DNA of 64,000 bases from AP-15 sp035538335 (GTDB lineage: Bacteria > Pseudomonadota > Alphaproteobacteria > ATCC43930 > CGMCC-115725): the NCBI GenBank assembly GCA_035538335.1, contig DATLKN010000006.1, positions 1 through 64,000 of the forward strand. The letters are read 5' to 3'. Position numbers and translations under genes: made by a program. The notes beneath the pieces were generated by a model, which saw nothing but the letters and a program-made list of their open reading frames with translations, was not told the origin of the DNA and searched no databases. This document shows positions 1-8,646 of this stretch, in pieces; position 1 is the first letter of the stretch; the number at the start of each line of letters is the position of its first letter.

Positions 1-247
1 GTTCATCCCCTCAGCCCATCCCCCTTGCGAGAAATAGACCAAGGCCATAGGCCTCAAACGCTACGCACTCTCGCGCGAGCGCCCAACGCCAAAGCGCCGC
101 CGCCCGCGCATCCCTTCCCTCGCCATACTTGTCAATCAGCACGCCTCGGCGGCAGGCCCGCCCCCGAGGGGACCGCGCTTATAAGCCTGCCCCGAGGGGT
201 CGTCAACCGCTTTCCGACGATTTTTTCGAGCGCCCGAATCCGGCCCC

Positions 248-1195
248 TCAGACCGACTCGGCGCCATAGTAGAGGGTTACGGTGTGCTTCGCTTCGGCGA
301 AGAACAGCCAGCGCTCGACGACGAGCCCCAAAGCGGCGCTGGCGACCGCGAGCCCGGCCGCGACGGCGCCGGCGGAGCCGGGCCGAAAGAGGGCGAAAAG
401 GCTCAACAGCGCCGGCGCGAGAAAGCCCGCAAGGCGCGCGACCACCCGCAGCCGGACCTGGTGCTTACGCGCGAGGCGAAAGCCCATCTCCCTCAGGAGA
501 TAATTCTCTTCTGTATGCGGCGCCTCGAAGAGCCGCACCTTGCCGCGGCTGCCGAGCGCGGTCGCGCTCGCGACCGTGCTCGGGGCCGAGAGAGTGTCGA
601 TCGACCGCCAATAGATTTCCTTGATCGACCAGCCGACGAGCGTCGCCAGCAGCGCCAGCAGCGTCGCTCCGACCGGCCAGCCGCCCCACAACCGCTCGAG
701 AAAACCGAGGATCAGCCAGCCGCTCATCAGCCCGAGCGCGAGATACCCCGGCACGACCCAGAGATTGTGCCATTGGTGGACCGGCTTCAGCGAGGCGTAG
801 ATCATGCCGGTCGACCAGATCGTCGCCAGCGCCAGCGCCGCGGCGAGAATGCCGCAGAGCCCGGCGAACCCGCCGGTCGCGCCGAAAAACACCCAGCCGA
901 TGCCGAAGACAGCGGCCAGCGGAAAGGCGAGCAGCGCCAGCCCCCCCTCGCGCGACAGCCACGAGGAGCGCCACTGCGACAGCGCCCGCCAAGCGCGCTC
1001 CGGACGGCCGAGATGGACGGCCGAGGAAAAAAGGCCACCGGCGGCGAGCACGACCGCGACGAACAGACCGACAAAGCCGAAGGACGACTGCGGCAGCACG
1101 AAGCCGAGCGGGGCGCCGAGGCCCAAGAGAGCCAACAGCGCGAAGCCCGCGCCCGAAGAGGTGGTGAAAAAGACGATCGAAAGCGCCGGCTGCAT
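248..1195 (-). CDS. soeC: DmsC-like membrane anchor of a sulfite dehydrogenase-type complex
   Basis: A 315-residue, very hydrophobic protein with about eight likely membrane helices, resembling DMSO-reductase anchor (DmsC/NrfD-like) subunits. Such anchors bind the iron-sulfur subunit to the cytoplasmic membrane and exchange electrons with quinone. It is the last gene of a minus-strand trio, starting 22 bases after the ferredoxin-subunit stop. An in-frame ATG lies upstream at 1279, but the ATG at 1195 has a strong GGAGGGG Shine-Dalgarno sequence and the extra N-terminal residues would overlap the ferredoxin gene, so 1195 is preferred. The soeC assignment rests on the partner genes: the catalytic subunit lacks a Tat signal, as in cytoplasm-facing SoeABC. 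It could instead serve a related DMSO/polysulfide-reductase-like enzyme. Confidence 0.8.
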   Translation of the reverse strand: MQPALSIVFFTTSSGAGFALLALLGLGAPLGFVLPQSSFGFVGLFVAVVLAAGGLFSSAVHLGRPERAWRALSQWRSSWLSREGGLALLAFPLAAVFGIGWVFFGATGGFAGLCGILAAALALATIWSTGMIYASLKPVHQWHNLWVVPGYLALGLMSGWLILGFLERLWGGWPVGATLLALLATLVGWSIKEIYWRSIDTLSAPSTVASATALGSRGKVRLFEAPHTEENYLLREMGFRLARKHQVRLRVVARLAGFLAPALLSLFALFRPGSAGAVAAGLAVASAALGLVVERWLFFAEAKHTVTLYYGAESV

Positions 1196-1217
1196 GCCTT
1201 CCCCTCCGCGCGCCGGT

Positions 1218-1964
1218 TCAGCGGGACAAAAGCCGGTCGACCCAGCGCAGCAGCCCAGCCTCGGGCGCAGCGTCCGCATCGGCCAGGGCAGGCGCGGGCG
1301 GCGGCGCGGTCGGCATGCGCCCGCGCCGGGGCGGCAGGTATTTGTTGACCGGTCGATAACCGAGTTCAGGCATGAGATCGGCGCCGTGCCGCTGCGCCAC
1401 CATCTCCGACACCGCGGAATAGGGGTCGCCCAGATCGCCGAAATGCCGCGCGTTGACCGGGCACACCATGACGCAGGCGGGCAGCCGGTCTTCCTCGGCG
1501 AGTTCCTCGTTGTAGATCCGGTCGATGCAGAGAGTGCATTTCTTCATGACGCCGGCGTCCTGGTCGAACTCGCGCGCGCCATAGGGACAGGCCCAGGAAC
1601 AGAGCTTGCAGCCGATGCAGATCGCCTCGTTGACGAGCACGATACCGTCCTCGGCTCGCTTGTAGGAGGCGCCCGTCGGACAGACGGTGACGCAGGCCGG
1701 CTCCTCGCAATGCAGGCACGATTTCGGGAAATGCACGGTGCGCGCGCCCTCGCCATCGCCTTCCTCGAAGGAATGGATGCGGTTGAACCACACCCCCCAG
1801 GCGCCCTTGCCGTAGGGCTCGAAATCCGGCAGCGGCGCCATGTGACCGCCCGCATTCCATTCCTTGCAGGCCGTCGCGCAGGCATGGCAGCCGACGCAGA
1901 TGTCGAGGTCGATGACGAGACCGAGCTTTTTCTGCCCCGGCGCCGGGCTCGGCAGCGAGGTCAT
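1218..1964 (-). CDS. soeB: Four-cluster [4Fe-4S] ferredoxin subunit (DmsB/SoeB type)
   Basis: A 248-residue iron-sulfur electron-transfer subunit. Four cysteine groups are visible: CVGCHACATAC near residue 22, CLHCEEPACVTVC, CIGCKLCSWAC, and a split group CTLC...ACVMVC. This is the DmsB/NrfC/SoeB pattern that wires a molybdenum active site to the membrane anchor. Its ATG at 1964 overlaps the molybdoprotein stop by 4 bases (ATGA), indicating translational coupling; a longer frame reaching 2285 lies inside the upstream gene and is rejected. The C-terminal tail is proline- and alanine-rich and less conserved. No signal peptide is seen, so it is cytoplasmic. Confidence 0.87.
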   Translation of the reverse strand: MTSLPSPAPGQKKLGLVIDLDICVGCHACATACKEWNAGGHMAPLPDFEPYGKGAWGVWFNRIHSFEEGDGEGARTVHFPKSCLHCEEPACVTVCPTGASYKRAEDGIVLVNEAICIGCKLCSWACPYGAREFDQDAGVMKKCTLCIDRIYNEELAEEDRLPACVMVCPVNARHFGDLGDPYSAVSEMVAQRHGADLMPELGYRPVNKYLPPRRGRMPTAPPPAPALADADAAPEAGLLRWVDRLLSR

Positions 1965-4885
1965 TGCGGCTCCTCCCGGCGGTCGGCGCGGGCGCCGTAG
2001 CGCAGGATCGCGGGCGCGCGGCCGAGCCCGACGAGCCGCGGCAGCGGCGGAAAGGCGGGCGCCGTCGTGCCGGCCTCGGCGGGCGCCGCCTTCTCGAGCT
2101 TGACGCGCAGATCGTACCAGGCCGCCTGCCCGGTCACCGGATCGGCGTTGGAATAGCGGTAGCCGCTCCTCTGCGGCAGCAGCTCCGAGATCAGATGGTT
2201 CAACAAAAATCCCTTCTCGAACTCCGGAGAATGCGGGTCGAGGTTCCATGCCCCCGTGCGCTTGCCGATCGCGTTCCACGTCCACACCGTGTCGCGGTTG
2301 ACGCCGTCCATCAGCTTCACTTGCACGCGGATGCGGCCGTGGTGGCTGGTGACCCAGACCCAGTCGTCATCGACGAGCCCGAGCGACTTGCCGGCCGAGC
2401 GGGCGAGGTAGAGCCGGTTCCGCCCGAGGATCTGCCGCAGCCACGCGTTCTGCGAATGCCAGGAATGATACATCTGCATTGGGCGCTGCGTGATCGCGTG
2501 CAGCGGGAATTGACCGCGGTCGACCAGCGCCTCCTCGAACGGCGCGTACCAGAAGGGCAGCGGATCGAAATAGGTCTCGATGCGCGCGCGGTGCTCTTCG
2601 GGCGGGAGTGCCGTGCCGTGGCCGCGCGCGGCCAAGCGAAAGCGCTGCAGCGGCTCGACATAGAGCTGCAGCACTATGGGCGCAGGCTGGTCGATCATGC
2701 CGAGCGCAACGGCATGGTCGAGATAGGCCTTGTTGGCGTGCTTGTAATAGCGCTCCTCGGGCGGCAGCTCGTAGCGCCAGAAACACCCGTTCGCGACATA
2801 GCGCTCGAGCTGCTGCGGGTTCGGCGCGCCGCGACCCGCCGCCTCGCCGTCGGCGCCACGCCAGCCGGCCAGCACGCCGATGCCCGGCCGGCGCTCGTGG
2901 TTGACGAGATAGTCCGGGTAAAGCCCCGGATAGCGCGGCTCGCCCTCCGGCGTGACGAAGGCGGGCAGTCCCAACAGCGCGCCCAGCTCGATCAGCACGT
3001 CCTGGAACGGCCGCACGTCGCGGTCGGGGGCGAGGATCGGCTGGCGGATCGCATCGGCCGGCCCGTCGGGCGAACCGATCGGCCGGTCGAGCAGCGATAT
3101 CGCGTCCCAGCGCTCGAGATAGGTCGTATCCGGCAGCACGAGATCGGCATAGGCGACCATCTCGGAATAAAAGGCGTCGGAATAGATGATCCGCGGGATG
3201 CGATACTCGCCCGTCGCCGGGTCCTTGTCGGCCAGCATGCGCATCGTCTCGGCCGTGTTCATCGCTGAGTTCCACGCCATGTTGGCCATGTACATGAAGA
3301 GCGTGTCTATCGGGTAAGGATCGCCCGCCCAGGCGTTGCGCACGACCATGTGCATCATGCCGTGGGCGGCGATCGGCGCCTCCCAGGAAAACGCCTTGTC
3401 GATGCGCCCCGGCCGGCCGTCGGCGTCGACGATCAGATCCTCGGGGCCGAGCGGATAGCCGAGCGGGATGCCGGAGAGCGGCTTCTCCGCGGCGATATCG
3501 GCGGGCTTGCCGGCGGGCTTCGGCCCAGGCGGGCAGGGCTTCGGGTGCGGCGCCTTGTAGCGCCAGCCGCCCGGCACGTCGATCGTGCCAATCAGCATCT
3601 GCAACAGATGCAATGCGCGGCAGGTTTGAAAGCCGTTCGAATGCGCCGAGATGCCGCGCATCGCGTGGATCGAGACCGGCCGGCCGATCATTGTCTCGTG
3701 CCGCCTTCCGGCCCAGTCCGTCCACGCCATGTCGAGCTCGATCTGCTGCGCAAATGCGGCCCCGGCGATTTCGGCGGCGAGGCGCCGGATCGTCTCGGCG
3801 GCAATGCCGCAACTCTCGGCCACCGCTTCCGGAGCGTAGGCCGGGTCGAGATAGCGTGCCGCTACGAGCTCGAAGACCGGCACCGCGCGGCGCCCGTCGG
3901 GCAGTTCCGCCGCCCCGACCATGCGGAACTGAGCATCGGGCACCAGCGCGCTGGCGAGCTTGCCCGACGCATCCAGCACCAAGGGCTCTCCTGCCTCGTT
4001 GCGGGCGAAGAGACCGTCATCGGCCGCGCCCGGCGCGTCAATCACCAGCCAGGGCGCGTTCGTGTAGCGTGCCAGATATTCGAGATCGATCCTGTCGGCC
4101 TGCAGCAGCTCATGGATCAGCGACAGCACGAAAAGCCCGTCGGTGCCGGGGCGGATCCCGACCCATTCGTCGGCGATCGCCGAATAGCCGGTGCGCACCG
4201 GATTGACCGAGACGAATTTGGCGCCCCGCCGGCGCATTCCCGAGAGGGCGATCTTGATCGGGTTCGAATCGTGGTCCTCGGCGACGCCGAACATCAAAAG
4301 CAGGCGCGTCTTCTCCCAATCGGGCTCGCCGAATTCCCAGAAGCTGCCGCCGATGCTGTACATCCCGGCCGCGGCCATGTTGACCGAGCAGAAGCCGCCA
4401 TGGGCGGCGAAATTGGGGGTACCGAACTGCGCTGCCCACAACCCCGTCATGGATTGGCTCTGGTCGCGCCCCGTAAAGAAGGCAAGCTTTTTCGGGTCTT
4501 CGGCGCGGATCGCGGCGAGCCATTCGGCCGCCATGCCGATCGCCTCCTCCCACTCGATCTCGCGGAACTCGCCCGCGCCGCGCTCGCCGACGCGGATCAG
4601 CGGCTTTCGCAGCTTCGCGGGCGACAATTGCTGCATGATCCCCGAGGCGCCCTTGCCGCAGATGACGCCGCGATTGACCGGGTGGCTGCGGTTGCCCTCG
4701 ATGTAGCGAATGCCGCCGTCCTTCAAATGGACTTTGATGCCGCAGCGGCAGGCGCACATGTAGCAGGTCGTGTAGGCGACCTCGTCCGACACCTTCGGCG
4801 AGGTGTCAATCACCTCGCGCGGCGAGAAATAATCGCGGAGGCGCTCGCCGAGCGTCATTTCCGGCCGTAGCAGGCCGCGGGCCAT
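1961..4885 (-). CDS. soeA: Molybdopterin oxidoreductase, probable sulfite dehydrogenase catalytic subunit
   Basis: A 974-residue DMSO-reductase-family molybdoenzyme. An N-terminal [4Fe-4S] site is visible as Cys41, Cys44, Cys48 and Cys76 (CYMCACRCG ... ICGKG), followed by the bis-MGD domains and a C-terminal dinucleotide-binding domain. Cys166 in GGFCSVNM lies where the molybdenum ligand is expected (inference). There is no twin-arginine signal, so the enzyme faces the cytoplasm. With its ferredoxin and DmsC-like partners this fits SoeABC, which oxidizes sulfite to sulfate in many Proteobacteria. The ATG at 4885 follows an AAGGAG Shine-Dalgarno sequence; the frame could extend to 4924 without such support. 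A -35/-10 promoter lies at 4942-4970. Polysulfide or thiosulfate reductase is the main alternative, though those are normally exported. Confidence 0.82.
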   Translation of the reverse strand: MARGLLRPEMTLGERLRDYFSPREVIDTSPKVSDEVAYTTCYMCACRCGIKVHLKDGGIRYIEGNRSHPVNRGVICGKGASGIMQQLSPAKLRKPLIRVGERGAGEFREIEWEEAIGMAAEWLAAIRAEDPKKLAFFTGRDQSQSMTGLWAAQFGTPNFAAHGGFCSVNMAAAGMYSIGGSFWEFGEPDWEKTRLLLMFGVAEDHDSNPIKIALSGMRRRGAKFVSVNPVRTGYSAIADEWVGIRPGTDGLFVLSLIHELLQADRIDLEYLARYTNAPWLVIDAPGAADDGLFARNEAGEPLVLDASGKLASALVPDAQFRMVGAAELPDGRRAVPVFELVAARYLDPAYAPEAVAESCGIAAETIRRLAAEIAGAAFAQQIELDMAWTDWAGRRHETMIGRPVSIHAMRGISAHSNGFQTCRALHLLQMLIGTIDVPGGWRYKAPHPKPCPPGPKPAGKPADIAAEKPLSGIPLGYPLGPEDLIVDADGRPGRIDKAFSWEAPIAAHGMMHMVVRNAWAGDPYPIDTLFMYMANMAWNSAMNTAETMRMLADKDPATGEYRIPRIIYSDAFYSEMVAYADLVLPDTTYLERWDAISLLDRPIGSPDGPADAIRQPILAPDRDVRPFQDVLIELGALLGLPAFVTPEGEPRYPGLYPDYLVNHERRPGIGVLAGWRGADGEAAGRGAPNPQQLERYVANGCFWRYELPPEERYYKHANKAYLDHAVALGMIDQPAPIVLQLYVEPLQRFRLAARGHGTALPPEEHRARIETYFDPLPFWYAPFEEALVDRGQFPLHAITQRPMQMYHSWHSQNAWLRQILGRNRLYLARSAGKSLGLVDDDWVWVTSHHGRIRVQVKLMDGVNRDTVWTWNAIGKRTGAWNLDPHSPEFEKGFLLNHLISELLPQRSGYRYSNADPVTGQAAWYDLRVKLEKAAPAEAGTTAPAFPPLPRLVGLGRAPAILRYGARADRREEPQ

Positions 4886-4941
4886 GGGGTTTCTCCTTGA
4901 CCGCATGCGCGGGCCCGACCTCACGGCCGGGACGTGCCCAT

Positions 4942-4970
4942 TTCCTAGGCTTGTCGCGGCACCCTGTCAA
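4942..4970 (-). promoter_or_regulatory. Sigma-70-type promoter of the soeABC operon
   Basis: Reading the minus strand, a perfect TTGACA -35 hexamer (4970-4965) is followed after 17 bases by TAGGAA (4947-4942), a 3/6 match to the -10 consensus. It lies about 57 bases upstream of the soeA ATG at 4885. The -35 and spacing are good and the -10 is weak, suggesting a housekeeping or activator-assisted promoter. Confidence 0.5.
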
Positions 4971-4991
4971 AACTGAAGGGCGCCGGCTGCC

Positions 4992-5354
4992 TCAGGCGGC
5001 ATTCCGGCGCAATATGTCGAGCCGCAGCGGCAAGGCCGACCCCAGCCACAGCGCGTGGCGCGAATGGTCGGCGACGGCGTCGTTGGTCTCCGGGTGGACG
5101 AGGATCGTCAGCCCCTCGCGGTTCAGCATCAGCCACGGCACGAGGCGGGGAAATTCCTCGATCGGAAAGACGAATTGATACATCGCGGCGGGGTGCGGGC
5201 CGACCGGCACATCGTGCCAGCTGCCCATCCGCCCGTGGAAATTTTGCGCGATCGCGGTGCGCAGCCGCGCCGCGGTCTCCTTGCTGTTCGGCGCGTAATA
5301 GATGTGCGCGTGGTACAGCTCGATGCGTCCGGGATCGACAAATCCGTCGGCCAT
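4992..5354 (-). CDS. DOPA 4,5-dioxygenase family protein
   Basis: A 120-residue protein of the DOPA 4,5-dioxygenase family, small cytoplasmic proteins related to extradiol dioxygenases. Family marks include the early histidine-rich motif HAHIYY (residues 15-20), GPHPAAMYQF in the middle, and a late HPET. The histidines would bind a metal. Bacterial members often have no known substrate, so aromatic ring cleavage is a family inference only. It is the last gene of a three-gene minus-strand operon, 13 bases after the GNAT gene. Confidence 0.78.
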   Translation of the reverse strand: MADGFVDPGRIELYHAHIYYAPNSKETAARLRTAIAQNFHGRMGSWHDVPVGPHPAAMYQFVFPIEEFPRLVPWLMLNREGLTILVHPETNDAVADHSRHALWLGSALPLRLDILRRNAA

Positions 5355-5367
5355 TGCGGGGCTCCCT

Positions 5368-5901
5368 CTATGGCGGCATGGTGGCGGCGCCGGCGCCGAG
5401 CGCGCGCTGCATCAGCACGGTGTCGACCCAGCCGCCGAATTTGAAGCCGATCGCCGGCAGCATGCCGACCCGGTTGAAGCCGAGCCGCTGATGCAACCGG
5501 ATCGACGGCAAATTGTCGCTGCCGCCGATCACCGCCAGCATCTGCCGATAGCCGAGTCCGGCGGCGCGCTCGAGCAGCTCGGTCAACAGCAGGCTGCCGA
5601 TGCCGCGGCCGGTGCGTTCGGGATCGATATAGATCGAATCTTCGAGCGTGAAGCGGTATGCCGAGCGCGGGCGGTACAACCCGGCATAGGCATAGCCGAC
5701 GACGCGGCGGCCTTCTTCGGCGACCAGGTACGGCAGGCCGCGGGCAACCAATTCGGCGCGCCGGCGGGCGATTTCTCCCGGTTCGGGCGGCACTTCCTCG
5801 AACGAGGCGAGACCGTGCAGAACGTGATAGCCGTAAATCGCTGCGATCGTCGCGACGTCCTCGTCGCGCGACGGCCGGATCAGCACCGCTTTGTCCGCCA
5901 T
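5368..5901 (-). CDS. GNAT N-acetyltransferase, phosphinothricin acetyltransferase-like
   Basis: A 177-residue GNAT enzyme of the Pat/MddA type, which acetylate phosphinothricin, methionine sulfone/sulfoximine or related amino-acid analogues using acetyl-CoA. The acetyl-CoA loop RTGRGIGS is clear, as are the N-terminal IRPSRDEDVATIAAIY segment and the LHQRLGF motif near the C terminus. It sits between a 2-hydroxyacid dehydrogenase gene (4-base gap) and a DOPA-dioxygenase-like gene (13-base gap), so it is co-transcribed. The substrate cannot be read from sequence. Confidence 0.83.
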   Translation of the reverse strand: MADKAVLIRPSRDEDVATIAAIYGYHVLHGLASFEEVPPEPGEIARRRAELVARGLPYLVAEEGRRVVGYAYAGLYRPRSAYRFTLEDSIYIDPERTGRGIGSLLLTELLERAAGLGYRQMLAVIGGSDNLPSIRLHQRLGFNRVGMLPAIGFKFGGWVDTVLMQRALGAGAATMPP

Positions 5902-5905
5902 CGTC

Positions 5906-6850
5906 TCAGATGACGCGGATCGGCTTGCCGTCGAGAAAGGCCAGCACGTTCTCGACGATCTGCGGGTAGGCAGCGCGGTAGTTCTCTTCCGTCACATAAC
6001 CGATATGCGGCGTCAGCAGCACGTTCGGCGCGCGCCGCAGCGGATGCTCGGCCGGCAACGGCTCGCGGTCGTAGACATCGAAGCAGGCATAGCCGAGCCG
6101 GCCCGCCGCGAGCGCATCAATGACTGCCTCGGTATCGACGATCGGCCCGCGCGAGGTGTTGACGAGGATCGCATCCTTCTTCATGCCCGCGATATCGCCG
6201 CGGCCGACGAGGCCGCGGCTGCGCGGGCCCAAGACGACATGCACGCTCAGAATGTCCGAGCGCGCGAAGAGCGCCTCCTTCTCGACCTGCTCAACGCCGA
6301 CCGCCGCGGCGCGTTCGGTAGTCAGATTAGGGCTCCAGGCGATGACCTTCATCTCGAAGGCGAGGCCGACGCGGGCGACGGCGCTGCCCAGGCGGCCGAG
6401 GCCGAGGACGCCCAGCGTCTTGCCGGCGATGCGATGGCCGATGCGGGTCTGCCAGCTGCCTTCGCGCATCGCCCGGTGGTCTTCGGCGATGCGGCGCGCG
6501 GCGCCGAGGATCAGCCCCCAGGCGAGTTCGGCGGTGTCGTTGTTGCCCCCTTCGGTGCCGCACACCGCGATGCCGCGCTCGCGCGCCGCCGCGACGTCAA
6601 TCGCGGCATTGCGCATGCCGGTCGTGACGATGAGGCGCAGTTCCGGCAGCCGCTCGATCAGCGATTTCGGGAACGGCGTGCGCTCGCGCATCAGGATCGC
6701 GATTTCGGAGTGGGCGAGCGCGGTGGCCGCCGCGTTTTCGTCGGCGAAGGGCTTGCGCTCGACGACGATCTCGAGGCGGCGCTCGAGCGGCGACCAATCG
6801 GCCATCTGCAGCGCCACGCCCTGATAATCGTCGAGAATGCTCAACCGCAT
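5906..6850 (-). CDS. D-2-hydroxyacid dehydrogenase family protein
   Basis: A 314-residue NAD-dependent dehydrogenase of the SerA/GhrB fold. The Rossmann motif LGLGRLGS lies near residue 150, followed by the catalytic elements VNTSRG (Arg), DREPLP (Glu) and TPHIGY (His). It should reversibly reduce a 2-keto acid to the D-hydroxy acid; phosphoglycerate, glyoxylate and hydroxypyruvate are possible substrates. It lacks the C-terminal ACT regulatory domain of classical SerA. It leads a three-gene operon with the GNAT and DOPA-dioxygenase-like genes. A family-A palindromic repeat lies just upstream (6910-6971). Confidence 0.86.
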   Translation of the reverse strand: MRLSILDDYQGVALQMADWSPLERRLEIVVERKPFADENAAATALAHSEIAILMRERTPFPKSLIERLPELRLIVTTGMRNAAIDVAAARERGIAVCGTEGGNNDTAELAWGLILGAARRIAEDHRAMREGSWQTRIGHRIAGKTLGVLGLGRLGSAVARVGLAFEMKVIAWSPNLTTERAAAVGVEQVEKEALFARSDILSVHVVLGPRSRGLVGRGDIAGMKKDAILVNTSRGPIVDTEAVIDALAAGRLGYACFDVYDREPLPAEHPLRRAPNVLLTPHIGYVTEENYRAAYPQIVENVLAFLDGKPIRVI

Positions 6851-6909
6851 TGGCGTCTCCCGTGGCTCAAGAGCTCTACCTTAGTAAGCCGTTTGCTAGG
6901 TTCGCTCTT

Positions 6910-6971
6910 GTCATACCGGCGAAGGCCGGTATCCACGGCAGCCGTGGGTCCCGACCTTCGTCGGGACGACA
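6910..6971. repeat. Family-A intergenic palindromic repeat, copy 1
   Basis: Two adjacent palindromes: TCATACCGGCGAAGGCCGGTAT and a second arm of the form GTCCCGACCTTCGTCGGGAC. It lies between icd (ending 7017) and the dehydrogenase gene (starting 6850), both on the minus strand, and could fold in the icd transcript's 3' end. The same two-palindrome unit recurs at five other intergenic sites in this window. Confidence 0.85.
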
Positions 6972-7016
6972 AGGAGCCGGGGGCTCTCCAATCTGCCGAA
7001 CGCCAAAATCGGCACA

Positions 7017-8231
7017 CTACGCCATCGCCTTCTTCAGATTGGCGTCGAGCTTGTCGAGGAACTGGTTGGTGGTCAGCCATGGATGGTCGGCGCCGATCAG
7101 GATCGCGAGGTCGCGCGTCATGTCGCCGCCCTCGACCGTCTCGATGCACACCCGCTCCAGGATCTCGGCGAAGTGCACGACATCGGGCGTCTCGTCGAAG
7201 CGGCCGCGGTAGCGCAAGCCCCGCGTCCAGGCGAAGATCGAGGCGATCGGGTTGGTCGAAGTTTCCTTGCCCTGCTGGTGCAGCCGGTAGTGCCGCGTCA
7301 CGGTGCCGTGCGCCGCCTCCGCCTCGACGGTCCTGCCGTCCGGGGTCAGCAGCACCGAGGTCATCAGGCCGAGCGAGCCGAAGCCCTGCGCCAGCGTGTC
7401 GGATTGGACGTCGCCATCGTAGTTCTTGCAGGCCCAGACGAAGCCGCCGTTCCATTTGAGCGCCAGCGCCACCATGTCGTCGATCAGGCGATGCTCGTAA
7501 GTGAGGCCGCGCTCCTTGAATTGCGCCGCGAACTCGCTGTCGAAGACGGCGCGGAAAAGATCGCGGAAGCGCCCGTCATAGGCTTTGAGGATCGTGTCCT
7601 TGGTCGAGAGATAGACGGGCCAGCCGCGCTGCAAGCCGTAGTTGAAGCAGGAGCGGGCGAAACCGCGGATCGACTCGTCGAGGTTGTACATGCCGAGCGC
7701 GACGCCGCCGCCGGGAAAGTTGAAGACCTCGCGCGTCACCGGCGCGCCGCCGTCGGCCGGGGTGAAGGTCATCGTCAACTTGCCCGGACCCGGCACGACG
7801 AAATCGGTCGCGGCATACTGATCGGCATAGGCATGACGCCCGATGACGATCGGTTGCGTCCAGCCGGGCACCAGCCGCGGCACGTTCTTGCAGACGATCG
7901 GCTCGCGGAAGATCGTGCCGCCGATGATATTGCGCAGCGTGCCGTTCGGCGACTTCCACATATGTTTCAAATTGAATTCCTCGACGCGGCCGGCGTCGGG
8001 AGTGATCGTCGCGCATTTGACGCCGACCCCGTAATGCTTGATCGCCTCGGCGGCCTCGACGGTGATGCGGTCGTCGCTGCGGTCGCGACTCTCGATGCCG
8101 AGGTCGTAATATTTGAGGTCGATGTCGAGATAGGGCAGGATCAGCTTGTTCTTGATGAAGCTCCAGATAATCCGCGTCATCTCGTCGCCGTCGAGTTCGA
8201 CGACGGGCCGCGCCACCTTGATCCTTGCCAT
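7017..8231 (-). CDS. icd: NADP-dependent isocitrate dehydrogenase
   Basis: A 404-residue enzyme converting isocitrate to 2-oxoglutarate and CO2 with NADP in the TCA cycle. The sequence matches the dimeric eukaryote-like family common in Alphaproteobacteria: start MARIKVARPVVELDGDEMTR, substrate loop KSPNGTLRN near residue 95, YDGDVQSD metal-binding region, and AEAAHGTVTRHYR near the NADP site. The ATG at 8231 is chosen because the protein begins there in the family; the frame could extend to 8294. Upstream is a 415-bp, partly AT-rich spacer; a family-A repeat follows the stop. Confidence 0.96.
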   Translation of the reverse strand: MARIKVARPVVELDGDEMTRIIWSFIKNKLILPYLDIDLKYYDLGIESRDRSDDRITVEAAEAIKHYGVGVKCATITPDAGRVEEFNLKHMWKSPNGTLRNIIGGTIFREPIVCKNVPRLVPGWTQPIVIGRHAYADQYAATDFVVPGPGKLTMTFTPADGGAPVTREVFNFPGGGVALGMYNLDESIRGFARSCFNYGLQRGWPVYLSTKDTILKAYDGRFRDLFRAVFDSEFAAQFKERGLTYEHRLIDDMVALALKWNGGFVWACKNYDGDVQSDTLAQGFGSLGLMTSVLLTPDGRTVEAEAAHGTVTRHYRLHQQGKETSTNPIASIFAWTRGLRYRGRFDETPDVVHFAEILERVCIETVEGGDMTRDLAILIGADHPWLTTNQFLDKLDANLKKAMA

Positions 8232-8294
8232 CGATGATTCCTTCGCATGCGCCCCCTCGACGGGGGTCGGCCGGTCGCAAATAAGGGGCGGCAC

Positions 8295-8646
8295 GATATG
8301 TCACGAGGCGCAGCCAAAGCAAGGCGCAGGGTCGCTTGCGAGGGCGGCGCCTGCGGGCCGCAGGTGCGAAGTTGTTCACAAGCGGCGGCGGCGGCCACGC
8401 GGCCGCTGCCGATTTCGTTATTTTTCAGCGATGTTACACTTTGTTTACGAACCTTTACCTCGGTTCCAAATGGTTACAGGGCTTTTGCTGAAAAATCAAA
8501 AGGTTACCGGAATCACGGCGAATGCCTAAAAAATGGGCAATGATCGGCACTGCGGCGGAATGTTTGCTGACCGGATCGGCAGGGAAAAGCTTATCCACAG
8601 AGTTGTCCCCCAAATCGGGGGATGAACCGCGGAATCCGTCGTACGC
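8295..8646. other. AT-rich intergenic region with DnaA box and short repeats
   Basis: About 350 bp without a credible gene, upstream of icd and downstream of the LOG gene. It is notably AT-rich between 8410 and 8540. It contains a perfect DnaA-box consensus TTATCCACA at 8591-8599, a two-mismatch version TTGTTCACA at 8372-8380, GTTAC at 8433, 8473 and 8503, a 10-bp inverted repeat ATTTTTCAGC (8420-8429) / GCTGAAAAAT (8487-8496), and a TCCCCC/GGGGGA hairpin at 8606-8622. It presumably carries the icd promoter. Whether it is a replication origin, a DnaA-responsive regulatory region or neither is unresolved. Confidence 0.4.

Noticed and set aside
1..247. Window start, including part of a 199-codon plus-strand frame
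   Set aside because: Composition is shadow-like and no start signal or motif was seen; only short GC repeats (CCCGAGGGG twice) are present.
2367..3812. Long open frame overlapping soeA in another phase
   Set aside because: Arginine/alanine-rich out-of-frame translation of a high-GC gene; no ribosome site and no motif, while soeA has full family motifs.
4885..4924. Tat-like twin arginine (MRSRRNP) in the extended soeA frame
   Set aside because: Lies upstream of the Shine-Dalgarno-supported start and lacks a following hydrophobic segment.
7083..8237. 384-codon frame antisense to icd
   Set aside because: Antisense shadow typical of GC-rich genes; the icd protein is complete and conserved.
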